A stretch of 64,000 bases of DNA from Trifolium pratense (taxonomy: Eukaryota > Streptophyta > Magnoliopsida > Fabales > Fabaceae). The stretch is taken from assembly GCF_020283565.1 (NCBI RefSeq), contig NC_060060.1, positions 68,309,257-68,373,256 of the forward strand, written 5' to 3'. How positions within the stretch are numbered: the first letter of the stretch is position 1; the number at the start of each line of letters is the position of its first letter. Under the pieces are notes generated by a model. That model was not told where the DNA came from and made no database searches. It worked only from the letters and a program-made list of their open reading frames with translations. This document shows positions 11,597 to 22,714 of this stretch, in pieces. The translations under genes and the position numbers were made by a program.

Positions 11597-12734
11597 CATT
11601 TCAGATATGCGAAGAAAATGAAAAGTCGAAGATAATCAGATGAGAGATGACTTATAATAAAAGGAGGAAAGTAAGAGGTTGAAACCAAAAGGAAGTCGAA
11701 ACTGAAAATTGATGCGACAGAATGAATCAGAACGAATGAATCAGTGAGTGAGTGATGTGCAGCGGAGAGGATTCATGGTGTTTAAGTTGATTTTAGGATT
11801 TCAAGTTTAGTCTGCGTGCAAACGAATGGGAGAGGGAAACGAAAGGGGGTAGCATTTTGATTTAGGATTTCAATTTTGTAACTTTCCAATCCAAATTATG
11901 TGAAACAGGACAACAAACATCCAATCTATAAATCATACATACTATCGTAATTTTTTAAAAAAATTTGAGTATCATAAAATAGAAAAGTTAATACCGTAAC
12001 AAATAAAGAATTTCAAGGCACTGCCATTGTGCCCCTAAAATACAAGTGGTTAAACCAATTCAAAGAGTAAATCAAACAAATCCTCATACTCTTACCTTGA
12101 TATAAGGGTGGAATACATCAGGAGAATGCGAAGATAATACCAATCTTGTAAATATCAGCGCTTCGATCTTCAAATTTGAGGTAGACAATTTGTCCTGAAA
12201 AGAAAAATAATAACAAAATATAGATCAATAGCAGAAACCACGTAAGAGTACAGAAAGGTTTAACTCAAGAGAGTATTGCTTACATTTAATGCTTTTTCAA
12301 TTCCAGGAATGAGTGACCCAATGTGGTCTGCAAGACAGTTGGGCAAGACAACAACGAGTTCTTTCAAAACAGAAAAGGCACCACCCTGCAAGGACAAACT
12401 ATGCTTATAATTTTTTAGACTTGAGTTTAATGGATATCAACCAAGTTTAATGCTTAAATATTTAATTACCTTTTTTTTTTGTTATATATTTAACTACGTT
12501 TGTTTTGATGGATTTCTCACGCAACTACCTACTGATAGACTTGACAATCTCTGACAGTTCTTGCTTCAACAACCAGTTAGGACCGCATTGCATGTCAGTG
12601 TTGAGACAGTCAAATTTGTGACACAGTATGAGTTATGAGGTAATAATTGTAAAAACTGGGCTTGACTATAGAAAAGTTGAAGTGATAGCCACAGTGAATG
12701 ATCGTATTGCTCTTGACAAAGCTTATTAGTATTA

Positions 12735-12819
<85 letters not shown>

Positions 12820-12829
12820 TTGGAAGCAT
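11597..12829. repeat. 1.2-kb segmental duplication, copy of 2823-4032
   Basis: Partner of the earlier block, with the same order and strand. This copy keeps 17 bp missing from the other and continues without interruption into more CAND1 exons on its right, so it probably represents the more complete arrangement. Confidence 0.88.
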
Positions 12830-14110
12830 ACAAGGAGCTTTAGATATAAATTTAATTAGTGCTATATCTGTAAAAGCAGCAACGAAGCCATAGATACCAT
12901 TCATAACAGAAGTGCTCTAAGATAACAAATGACATAGCTTACAAATCTTCTGGAAAACATGGAAAATATGAGGTATGATATAGGTTACAGGAGACATAGG
13001 TTACATAATGTCAAGTCCTTAAATTAAGGTATGAATTACTAGTGCTCAACAATATATAAAATTTATATATCAATAATTGAGGAATATTTTTGATATCTTC
13101 TACGCAACTAGTTTATATATATAAAAATATCATTTGACAATGGATCTTAAGATTTAAATAAACCTAGAAGTGTTCGGATTGAATGCACAAGCACCCATTG
13201 CATAAAGTTTCCAACATCAAAACAAATAATAAAACAAAATTGGACACAACGTACTTTCACATAAGAAAAGCAGAAGCCACTTGCCTCGTTTCTTTTACAT
13301 CAGTCTGCCCTTTTGTGACATTTCCAGATTGACGCAAGAGCTCAATGAACGTATTAAATACATCCATATGCAACATATTCATATGTCAGATAAACAATCT
13401 TCGATCATAAAAGACAAAAAAAAAGCCTAACCTACCTTGACATTCTCTTCTATCTATTTAAATCTGTCAATCAGTTTTGGACAAGCCTGTAAGGCAGAAA
13501 ATTGAAGGTTAGGCCAGTCAGGTAACTGAAGATTATAAAAGAGAGTGAACAGCCATACACACAAACAATTACACAATTTCTTTGGGATAAAAGAAATTTT
13601 ATTGGAAAAACATATGGATACCAAAACTTCTAAACAAACTATAAATCTAGGAAACCAAATGTTTACTCATTACCCGGGGTATAAAATGATGGAAGAACAG
13701 AAATATCTCGGAAAAATAAAGAGAAGAATAGTTTAATTACAGATTACCAATAAGTGAAAGAAAAGATACCTCATCATACAGCTATGAAAGCAACTCAGGA
13801 CGAGAAACCATCAATGCAGCTAAGCATTTAGCTGCTGCTCTGCGAACTTTCCAGCTGGCATCTTCATCATCTGTATATTCATTTGCACGCTCGCTGGAAA
13901 ATAATATTGCATATATGACATTATAAACAAGAAAATTATTGTGCAAATATGAATACCATACAGGCAATAACCACATAGCCACATACTCATCCTCCTCTTC
14001 ATGACCTTCATCATCAGTATCCTCCTCCATGTTATCAGTAAAGTTTGGGTCATAACTCAGATATGCCAGTGCCAGATGAAGAAAAATAAGCAATAACATC
14101 AAGAACTAGA
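12100..14110 (-). pseudogene. CAND1: CAND1 middle-region pseudogene, copy 1
   Basis: Exons run in order on the minus strand. The piece at 13987-14090 reads [20 protein letters not shown] and the piece at 13768-13894 reads [20 protein letters not shown] and SRPELLS-stop-LYDE. The piece at 13438-13490 reads ACPKLIDRFK-stop-IEENVK and the piece at 13284-13371 reads MDVFNTFIELLRQSGNVTKG. Those at 12470-12590 and 12275-12390 read NWLLKQELSEIVKSISR-stop-LREKSIK and LKELVVVLPNCLADHIGSLI. The piece at about 12150-12193 reads DKLSTSNLKFED. This covers roughly residues 300-480 of CAND1. Three in-frame stops at conserved Lys, Glu and Gln positions make it non-functional. The N-terminal exons lie 4-5 kb further along the same strand, so the parts are out of order. 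Confidence 0.82.
12740..12815. repeat. (TA)n microsatellite
   Basis: About 38 TA units inside an intron of the CAND1 pseudogene, longer than its partner at 3954-4014. Confidence 0.95.
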
Positions 14111-14113
14111 GAA

Positions 14114-14387
14114 GTGGAAATACCTGAGAAGTCTCTTTCTAAGCCAATTGCCAACAGACGATCATCATTTAGTTTACGGTATGCCCGTGCAAAATAAAAA
14201 ATACTATGATTAATTTTACGTACTATTATATTGGGATATCTCTAATATAAGTGGAAATACCTGAGAAGTCTCTTTCTAAGCCAATTGCCAACAGACGATC
14301 ATCATTTAGCTTACGGTATACCCGTGCAAAATAAAAAATACAATGATTAATTTTACGTACTATTATATTGGGATATCTCTAATATAA
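14114..14387. repeat. Tandem duplication of 137 bp
   Basis: 14114-14250 is repeated at 14251-14387 with only a few substitutions and no spacer. Each unit contains the exon-like piece reading AYRKLNDDRLLAIGLERDFS on the minus strand, ending at a GT donor. The gene of origin is not recognised. Confidence 0.9.
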
Positions 14388-16250
14388 GTCGAATCGCACA
14401 ATAAAATCTCCAGTAACATTAAACAACACAGACTAATTAAAAGCAAAACATTTTGGTTTAAGAGTAGAAGCATCATTTTGGAATCAAACATCGTCAGTTT
14501 AAATAAAAATCAAGCCTGAAACAGAGGTAATGGAAACCTTTATTACCTTATCAAAGGCAAAGCATTCTTCAGATTCATTATTTTCACTTTTCTAAGACTA
14601 CAATGCAATGTTGATTTTAGAAAATAAAAAATGGTAGGTTCTAAATTCTAATCACTGTAGTCTCACTCCAAGGTGAAAGATAATAACTTGCAAGCAAGTG
14701 ATCATAGAAAAGACAAAAGCTATACGTTCAAAATATAGTAGAAGATTTAGATAAAAACCAAAGTATTGTTATTTAAAAAGATTTAGATAAAAAAAACAAA
14801 AAAGGTAGAGAGGATGATATGAAAATAGTTTAACTTTGAATATATCAAGAGTATTGCACGACATAATATGCAAAACAACTTGAGTTAGTGAGTAGTGTAA
14901 ATTTTGGGTTCTCAATTTGAGAACAAAACCATAGACAACAAAGAGAAAATTTACTGAAAAAAAATATTGGCATTACAAAAATTACAAGAGAGCTGCTTTG
15001 CAACCCTGCCAGTGTTATGAAACTTGTGATTGATAAACAAAACCACTTTTCTGGAAAAAATGAAAACAAAGTAAAGTTAGAAGATTGAAATGCAATAGAA
15101 ATTATGTCAATTTTCCACACTGAAAATGGCAAAAAATAAAAATATAATGGGAATTAGATGATTCTCACCGTAAAATGTAGTATCTCAGATAACCTCTTTC
15201 AAATCTCAAGTCACCCTCTTTCAATCCCTCTCTTCCTCTTAAAATTCCTTCAAATTGAAGTCTTGTCTTTCTAAATTTTCAGCAACCGAAATTTCGAGAA
15301 AATAAGAAGAAAATAGCAGTTAGAGAATTAGAGAAATAAAGGAAAGGAATCGCTGCCTAGAGGTTAACATGTCATGCGAGATGTTATTTTGATTGGAGGG
15401 GTATGAAAGTATTTGAATTTTGATAAAAGGGTAAAGTTGGAAAACAAAGCAGCATCTCCTAGGTAGTATATCGGGACAGACAAAAATAAAACCCAAAACA
15501 CATGGAAACTACAACTATGAACATCATAGTTACTATAGGCACATAAATACCTGGGAGAGTTATGGTGGATATTAAGTAAAAATGTTTAGACCTTTTTTTT
15601 AGCACCAAGATCATGAAAATAATGTTAAGTTTCCCTCTAGAAAGCCTCACATCAATCTCATAACAGAAACAAAAGACATTTTTATGAGTTGATCAAGAAC
15701 GAAATTAATATTTTTATCGATGCCTAAAAGGATCAGATAAGAGTTTAAAAAATGAGATAGATTTTTAATTGATACCGTGACTTGCTATTGAATGACTTCT
15801 TCGCCTTCTTTCCTGTTCCAGAACCTCTCTATTATGGCTTTTTATCCTTCGTATGGAATAACTCCCGTATTTCTTCTGTCCTTGAAGAGGAAGGCTTTCG
15901 CAAAGGATTAGATTTATTAGATTTCTTTTGAGGCTTCTTCAAAATCTTGTCAGAGTCTAGTGCCATCTTGGTGGTGGCCTTTCCTGCGTTTGCAGGTCGG
16001 TAAGCAAGATCAGCATGTGACAATCCAGCCTTTTCATTCTTATCTGTCCCCTCACCCTGCAATTTTATGCATTTCAATTTCAGCGGAACAGAAAGTGAGG
16101 AATAACAAATACATCCCAACCTTAACCATATAAAGTTAACAGGTAACGAGGGCTTACTTTTGGTTTGTCATCTTGCTCGTCATCCTCCAACATCTCTCTA
16201 GCCGCTTCCAACTTTCTGCGCTTCTTTCTATGCAAATTTTTCTGCATCAA
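14388..16250. repeat. 2-kb duplicated block, left copy
   Basis: Collinear with about 16680-18550: the same AT-rich non-coding stretch, then the helicase C-terminal fragment, then the KNLPRKKRRKLE-type exon. The copies differ by scattered substitutions and small indels. Confidence 0.85.
15800..16250 (-). pseudogene. DEAD-box RNA helicase (DRS1/RH28-like) C-terminal fragment, copy 2
   Basis: On the minus strand the exon at 16146-16249 encodes LPRKKRR-like basic sequence and EMLEDDEQDDKPK. The next piece (about 15800-16057) reads GEGTDKNEKAGLSHADLAYR and SSSRTEEIRELFHTKDKKP, then a stop. In another frame, RGSGTGKKAKKSF follows. A lysine-rich tail ending in KSKSRYKRR is typical of plant RH28, a nucleolar pre-rRNA helicase. 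The DEAD core is absent, and the stop and frame change make this a relic. Confidence 0.6.
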
Positions 16251-16576
16251 AAAACAATAAGCCACAAAAAACAAACTTTAAATCCATGTAGAATTGCAAA
16301 CATAGCTGAAAAGGCATTAGTGTGAAAATGAAATCATGATAGGCTTTTAAAAGATACTAACCCAACTAACTTGTGCCTTTCACACCCTCTCTTCTATGTC
16401 AACTGCAAATTTTTCTGCATCAAAAAACAATAAGCCACAAAAAACAAACTTTAAATCCATGTAGAATTGCAAACATAGCTGAAAAGGCATTAGTGTGAAA
16501 ATGAAATCATGATAGGCTTTTAAAAGATACTAACCCAACTAACTTGTTCCTTTCACACCCTCTCTTCTATGTCAAC
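16231..16576. repeat. Tandem duplication of 173 bp
   Basis: 16231-16403 is followed directly by a near-identical copy at 16404-16576. The unit joins the edge of the helicase exon (tgcaaatttttctgcatc) to the block also present at 2200-2370, so the duplication happened after that join. Confidence 0.9.
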
Positions 16577-18550
16577 TGCCAACAGACGATCGTCATTTAG
16601 TTTACCGTATGCCCGTGCAAAATAAAAAATACAATGATTAATTTTAGGGACTAATATTTGGATATCTCTAATATAAGTCGATTCACACAATAAAATCTCC
16701 AGTAACATTAAAAAACAGACTAATTAAAAGGAAAACATTTTAGTTTAAGAGTAGAAGCATCGTTTTCGAATCAAACATCGTCAGTTTATATATAAATCAA
16801 GCCTGAAACAGAGGTAATGGAAACCTATATTACCTTATCAAAGGCAAAGCATTCTTCAGATTCATTATTTTCACTTTTCCAAGACTACAATGCAATGTTG
16901 ATTTTAGAAAATAAAAAATGGTAGGTTCTAAATTCTAATCAATGAAGTCTCACTCCAAGGTGAAAGATAATAACTTGCAAGCGCAAGTGATCATAGAAAA
17001 GACAAAAGCTATACGTTTAAAATATAGTAGAAGTAGATCAAACATTGTAAACAAACAAAAACCAAAGTATTGTGATTTAAAAAGATTTAGATAAAAAAAC
17101 AAAAGAGGTAGAGAGGATGATATGAAAATAGATGAACTTTGAATATATCAAGAGTATTGCACAACATAATATGCAAAACAACTTGAGTTAGTGAGTAGTG
17201 CAGATTTTGGGTTCTCAATTTGAGAACAAAGCCATCGACAACAAAGTAAAAATTTACTGGAAAAAAATATTAGCATTACAAAAATTATAAGAGAGATGCA
17301 TTGCAACCCTGCCACAGTGTTATGAAACTCATGATTGATAAACGAAACCACTTTTCTGGAAAACATGAAAACAAAGTAAAGTTAGAAGATTGAAATGCAA
17401 TAGAAATTATGTCAATTTTCCACACTAAAAAATGGAAAAAATAAAAATAAAAATATAATGGGAATTAGATGATTCTCACCGTAAAATGTAGTATCTCAGA
17501 TCACCTCCTTCAAATCTCAAGTCACCCTCTCACGATCCCTCTCTTCCTCTCAAAATTCCTTCAAATTGAAGTCTCATCTTTCTAAATTTTCAGCAACCGA
17601 ACTTTCAAGAAAATAAGAAGAAAATAGCAGTTGGAGAATTGGAGAAATAAAGTAAAGGAAACCGCTGCCAAGAGTTTACTATGTTACGCGAGATGTTGTT
17701 TTGATTGGAGGGGTATATGAAAGTATTTGAATTTTGATAAAAGGGTAAAGTTGGAAAATAGAGCAGCATCACCTTGGTAGTATATGGGGACAGACAAAAA
17801 TAAAACCCAAAACACAGGGAAACTACAACTATGAACATCATAGTTACTATACGCACATAAATACCGGGAGAGTTATGGAGGATTGAAGTAAAAATGTTTA
17901 GACTTTTTTTTAGCATCAAGAAAATGAAAAGGATTATATCATTATTTGTTAAGTTGCCCCCTAGAAAGCCTCAGTCCACAACTCCACATCAATCACATAA
18001 CTGAAACAAAAGACATTTTTATAAGTTGATCACGAATGAAATTAATATTTTTATCAATGCCTAAAAGGATCAGATAAGAGTTTAAAAAATGAGATAGATT
18101 TTTAAGTGATACCTTGACTTGCTTTTGAATGACTTCTTCGCCTTCTTTCCTGTTCCAGAACCTCTCTTTGCATTTCTTCTGTCCTTGAAGAGGAAGTCTT
18201 TCGCGAAGGATTAGATATATTAGATATCTTTTGAGGCTTCTTCAAAATCTTGCCAGAGTCTAGTGCCCTCTTTGTGGTGGCTTTTCCTGCTTTTGCACGT
18301 CGGTAGGTAAGCAAGATCAGCATGTGTCAATCCTTTTCATTCTTATTTGTCCCCTCACCCTGCAATTTTATGCATTTCAATTTAAGTGGAACAGAAAGTG
18401 GGGAATAACAAATACATCCTAACCTTAACCATATAGAGTTAACAGGTAATGGGGGCTTACTTTTGGTTTGTCATCTTGCTCGTCATCCTCCAACATCTCT
18501 CTAGTTTCAACTTTCTGTGCTTCTTTCTAGGCAAATTTTTCTGCATCAAA
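16577..18550. repeat. 2-kb duplicated block, right copy
   Basis: Right-hand partner of 14388-16250. The AT-rich portion near 17150-17460 has a further copy at 18770-19060. Confidence 0.85.
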
Positions 18551-18722
18551 GATATTTCCATCAAATAAACAAAGAGTACATGCAACCTTATGTACATTTT
18601 ATATGTAACAAAACAAACTGATCTGTATGCAGAACAAGAATGGGAAACACTTCATACCTCTCGTTCCCGCTTCCTCTTTTCCTTCAATTTTAGGTCTTCA
18701 GCTTGCTGGGCACTAACCACCT
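18110..18722 (-). pseudogene. DEAD-box RNA helicase (DRS1/RH28-like) C-terminal fragment, copy 3
   Basis: This is the fullest of the three copies. 18657-18722 reads VVSAQQAEDLKLKEKRKRER with no stop. 18446-18544 reads KNLPRKKH-like sequence with a broken frame. About 18112-18330 reads KATTKRALDSGKILKKPQK and SSSRTEEMQ, then shifts frame to GSGTGKKAKKSFKSKSR. A short deletion removes the usual ELFHTD segment after SRTEEM. Same strand and order as a normal gene, but no helicase motifs are present. Confidence 0.6.
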
Positions 18723-18769
18723 TATGAGAAGAACAGTCTTCCCCTTATTCCAAGGATGCCTGTTAACAT

Positions 18770-19060
18770 TCATTTCATTTCTTGAGAACAAAGCCATCGA
18801 CAACAAAGTAAAAATTTACTGAAAAAAAATATTGGCATTACAAAAATTATGAGAGATGCATTGCAACCCTGCCACAGTGTTATGAAACTCATGATTGATA
18901 AACGAAACCACTTTTCTGGAAAAAATGAAAACAAAGTAAAGTTAGAAGATTGAAATGCAATAGAAATTATGTCAATTTTCCACACTGAATATGGAAAAAA
19001 AATATAATGGGAATGAGATGATTCTCAACGTAAAATGTAGTATCTCAGATCACCTCTTTC
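18770..19060. repeat. Third copy of an AT-rich block
   Basis: Matches about 17215-17510 and 14915-15210. It ends at a repeated tatctcagatcacct string near 19045 and 19076, where CAND1 sequence begins, marking a recombination junction. Confidence 0.8.
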
Positions 19061-19083
19061 AAATCTCAATGAACGTATCTCAG

Positions 19084-19264
19084 ATCACCTTTTGTGACAT
19101 TTCCAGATTGACGCAAGAGCTCGATGAACGTATTAAATACATCCATCTGCAACATATCCATGTCAGCTAAACAATCTTGGATCATAAAAGACAACAAAAA
19201 AAGGCTAACCTACCTTGACATTTTCTTCTATCTCTTTAAATCTGTCAATCAGTTTTGGACAAGC
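19084..19264 (-). pseudogene. CAND1: CAND1 two-exon fragment, copy 3
   Basis: 19214-19264 reads ACPKLIDRFKEIEENVK and 19091-19146 reads MDVFNTFIELLRQSGNVTKG, truncated at the low-coordinate side by the AT-rich block. Unlike the 13.4-kb copy, the Glu codon is intact here, so this copy preserves the pre-mutation state. It abuts the ATM fragment on its upstream side. Confidence 0.72.
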
Positions 19265-19322
19265 CTGTAATGCAGAAAATTGAAGGTTAGGCAGTCATGT
19301 AACTGAAGACTAGACACGCTAC

Positions 19323-20090
19323 CCTGATCAAGATCCTTATAAATCACATCCAAAAGATGTTCTACCAATAACTGCCTATCATCAGCACCTCTAATTAAAT
19401 TTAACTGTGTCCTTGCATAGACCATTAGGGAATCCTGCAATAGAAATAATAATAGAGAAATTTGAAAAATGTAAATGCAATTCATAAGTTTATTTGTTAT
19501 AAGTGCAACCGTGAGAGACCTTAAGCACTCGATCATGTGTTGTCAGCCAACATTGAAACATTAACTCCTGCATAGCATTATGAATCTCCAACAACTGAAA
19601 GCCCAAATTTGGACCATCATTTAACAAATATGTATTGATACATTCAACAAGTTTGTGTGATATTTTTCCTTCTTCCCTGAAGAAAGTAACAAAACAAAAG
19701 CCATATTGTACTCTAGCAGATAATGATAATAGTAAAAAAGAAAAACATTGAATCGCCTTAGGAAATACCTAATGAATGAACAGATCTTGACAAATCCCTT
19801 AACAATGTCTTCTCGTAGATTAACAGGGTAGTCTCCAGGAGGATAATCCAAAAGTGAATGAAGAGTTAAGATATTGCGGAAGACCTCTTCTTTGGAAGTA
19901 AAATGACTTATGTTTTTCCCATTCAAGCTTGCTTCAACTTTCTCAATGTACAGCATCACCAGGCCTAGCCATAAAGAATTTGATTAGAAGAACAAAAACG
20001 GAAGATTAAAACAGACAGTTGTGGTTAGAAGTCACAACGGTGCACGCTTCATGTTTGCAAAAACATACTGCAATAAACGCGCTTCCTCAT
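19323..20090 (-). pseudogene. ATM: ATM kinase N-terminal exons (partial gene)
   Basis: Four exons with good splice borders run in order on the minus strand. 20069-20090 reads MRKRVYC. 19769-19974 reads LVMLYIEKVEASLNGKN, EEVFRNILTLHSLLDYPPGD and DIVKGFVKICSFIR. 19520-19676 reads EEGKISHKLVECINTYLLND and LMFQCWLTTHDRVLK. 19323-19434 reads DSLMVYARTQLNLIRGADD and LLDVIYKDLDQ. These match the N-terminal region of plant ATM, the PI3K-like kinase that signals DNA double-strand breaks. The frame is open across all four joins. The gene normally encodes several thousand residues. Here it stops after roughly residue 300 and gives way to a CAND1 fragment, so no kinase domain can be made. Confidence 0.72.
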
Positions 20091-20099
20091 CTGAAAAGA

Positions 20100-21090
20100 A
20101 AAAGATAATATAAAGATAATGATACTATAAAACAAAGAAAAAGGGATTGTTTTAACTTTTAAGTGATCTCATTAAAGTCTCTCATTTAGTAGCTCCTCTG
20201 AAAATTCTACCTAAAACCTTCACTGATTCTCTCCATCCCTATGACCAAAAATTCATTTCAATGCATTTGACTACAATATTGTTTGATACTACCATTCTAA
20301 GAGACCACTTAGTATCCACAATCATGAATAAATTAAAATTTTGGAAATATTTCGGATTGAAATTCCTGCTTTTGTAACCAATTATTAAAATCAGCCAACA
20401 AGGCAATTAGTAAGCTGTTAAAATTAATTATTAGATTAGATTAGATATAGACCAATTCTACATGACAAACTAGAAAACTATTAGACTCATTCTAGCTGGT
20501 CCCTTCATTTACTCTAATGCATGCAATCTTTTTCTTCTTCTCATAAAGGAAAATAAGGAGCACCATATGCTACCCTAAACATAAACAAAAACTCACTTTC
20601 AACCACAAAAATATCCACATCCACCTCACAATTTGTATTCAGATCTGAAAAGGAATCTAAGCTAAGGGTCCACTCCCCCACCCCCCAAATATAAACACTG
20701 TTATGTTATCACAAAGGCACAAATACAAATTTCACACTAAAAACACAGATCATAGAAAAAAACTACCTCCTTATAAATCATAAGTCATAACTACAAGCAA
20801 AATTAAAATGAAAATAAAATAAAAAATAAAAAATAAATTATGTTATTCCTCTATTTACAAGGAAAATGACAAGGGCCATTAAGCTATGTTAATTCATTGA
20901 TTTATTATGAATTTTCAATCTCAATTCTTAAAAACTGCAAATGTAACAGTAAAAACAAAATCTTAATCTTAACAACATAAGTAACAGTAAAACAAACAAG
21001 CAAACAAACAAACAAAAAAATTGAAAAACACAAGGACTTACTAAAATTAAAGGCTTCAAAACATTTCAAAGATCAAAGAGCTATAAATAG
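20100..21090. other. AT-rich non-coding stretch between ATM exon and AHL fragment
   Basis: No exon recognised. The expected ATM exons between residue 25 and the MRKRVYC exon were not found here. There is a C-rich patch at 20681-20690. Confidence 0.4.
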
Positions 21091-21093
21091 TAC

Positions 21094-21350
21094 CTTGTCC
21101 AGGTGGACTTTCAAAATCAAACTTAAAAGATGATTTCTTGATAGATTCAACAGGCTTCCCTCTACCCCTTTTCCAAGCAGAGAACTCTCCAGTCAACGGA
21201 ATCAACGATGAAATCGGCATAGGCGAAAGCGCTGTTACAGCCCCTGCAGGCTTACCATCTGGTCCATACTTCCTTGGTCTCCCCCTCTTCTTTTTCAACG
21301 CCGGCACCGTCGCCGGTGATGTCACCGGTCGATGTGGATAACAACTTGAT
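21094..21350 (-). pseudogene. AT-hook motif nuclear-localised (AHL) protein exon fragment
   Basis: The minus strand reads PVTSPATVPALKKKRGRPRK followed by YGPDGKPAG and ALSPMPISSLIPLTGEFS, then a basic KRGRGKPVESIKKSSFKF segment ending at a GT donor. KKRGRPRKYGPDG is the hallmark AT-hook of plant AHL proteins, which bind the minor groove of AT-rich DNA. The PPC/DUF296 domain that should follow in later exons is missing. The piece is more GC-rich than its surroundings and is sandwiched between ATM exon 1 and the next ATM exon found. I read this as a captured or inserted fragment. Start codon not identified. Confidence 0.68.
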
Positions 21351-21749
21351 CCCTTCCTGGTAATGTAAAAGATAGTACCACGAATTAGAATCGAATACAA
21401 GAACCTCGAAGCATGTACACAGAAAAGAAAATTCAATAATAAATAAAGATTATCCAACTCAATCATAACAAACACAACATCATTTTTTTTTTTGGGTTTA
21501 GGGTTATAATAACTATAATAATCTAATTAAAATTAGATTAAAAAATAGATGAACAACTTCTTTATCCAAATCAAAACAGTGATAATCATACAAATTGAAA
21601 TCCGATAGAACAGAATAACGAATTTCAAAAGAAAATTGAACACGGTATGCATGAAATTAAAACCTAAAACGAATAGTGAAAAAGTTTTCGCAGCGATGAA
21701 GTAAAGAAATGTGAATAGTGAGTTTTGAAAGGGATTGAAGGTTACTTAC

Positions 21750-21824
21750 TTCGCGAGGTTTAACTTTCTCCGATGAGAGATTTTCTACAATCTCTCGAAC
21801 GTCTCTGGAACTGATTTTCCCCAT
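21750..21824 (-). pseudogene. ATM: ATM exon 1 with start codon
   Basis: Exactly 25 codons from ATG: MGKISSRDVREIVENLSSEK and then VKPRE, ending at a consensus GTAAGT donor. The RDV-x-EIV-x-x-LSS-x-K pattern is the conserved N-terminal TAN motif region of plant ATM. It precedes the other ATM exons on the same strand, with the AHL fragment and unrecognised DNA in between. Transcription from here would make a truncated or chimeric RNA. Confidence 0.65.
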
Positions 21825-22010
21825 TGTCGCTACGGAATTAGCCGTTAAACATCAAGTTATGTAGAGGCGGCGTTGAGATATGTAACGGTAAAATGAAGGG
21901 TTTTATACTCTCGGAGACCAATTTCGGCCGTTGTTTCAGTGTTAAGAGAGAGCGCAAGCTGAGATTAAAAGCTAAGCCTTTGTTTTAAATTTTAATGGTG
22001 TTGATTTTTT
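21825..22010 (-). promoter_or_regulatory. Candidate ATM 5' UTR and proximal promoter
   Basis: The DNA upstream of the ATM start is less AT-rich, with several CpGs, and on the minus strand includes pyrimidine-rich tracts typical of a plant 5' leader. No TATA box is assigned with confidence. Confidence 0.3.
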
Positions 22011-22700
22011 TTCTTAACGTTATAATATTTTTTATTTTTATTTTTTTTCAAAGAGTTTCTAATGGTCGATTGGTAGTAGTAAACAACACATGAGAAAATG
22101 GGATTCCATGCCAGAGGATTACTAGTTTACTACCCACCCCCAACTTTGACAAACACACCTCCTCTTTTCTGATTTTACAAAAATGTCTATTTTAATTATG
22201 AACCCAAAGTTGGGGTCTTGGTCCCTTGGATATGAAATATGGATGAGTTTTTTTTTTCTGTTGCTTTTCGCAAAGCACACCTTCTGCGTTTTATTTTTAC
22301 TTCTTCCGTTATTTAAATAGTAGACATTATAAAAATAAAAAATTTGATGTTTTTTAAGATTAATTAGTGAATTACTAATAGGTCGGTTGGGTATTTAGCA
22401 AAAGAGGATAGATTTCCACGACTTATAGTGAATTAAAGTTTGAATCTCGATTAAAAGATGGTGTAATCTAATAATTTGTTAGATTATTGATGTTTCAAAC
22501 GCTAGTTTTTTCCTTTACGTATAATACTCGGTTTAATTATAATACTAAAAAATGTGGTTAATTTAATTCATGATCAAATTAAACAGAATTTCCCAATTTC
22601 CAACATGATCAAAATTAATATATACAATCATATATCGTTATTCAATAAATATATCGTTATTCAATAAATATAAACAATATAAACAATAATATTACCATAA
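22011..22700. other. AT-rich intergenic DNA
   Basis: No gene recognised. A small direct repeat (atatcgttattcaataaata) occurs twice at about 22631-22670. Confidence 0.5.
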
Positions 22701-22714
22701 AAAATTTTTTAGGC

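Noticed and set aside
12566..12904. 112-residue frame with a long YIYIYI run
   Set aside because: It is a translated (TA)n microsatellite inside a CAND1 intron.
14845..15132. 95-residue frame repeated at 17148 and 18770
   Set aside because: The frame is not preserved among the three copies and the sequence is AT-rich intron-like DNA.
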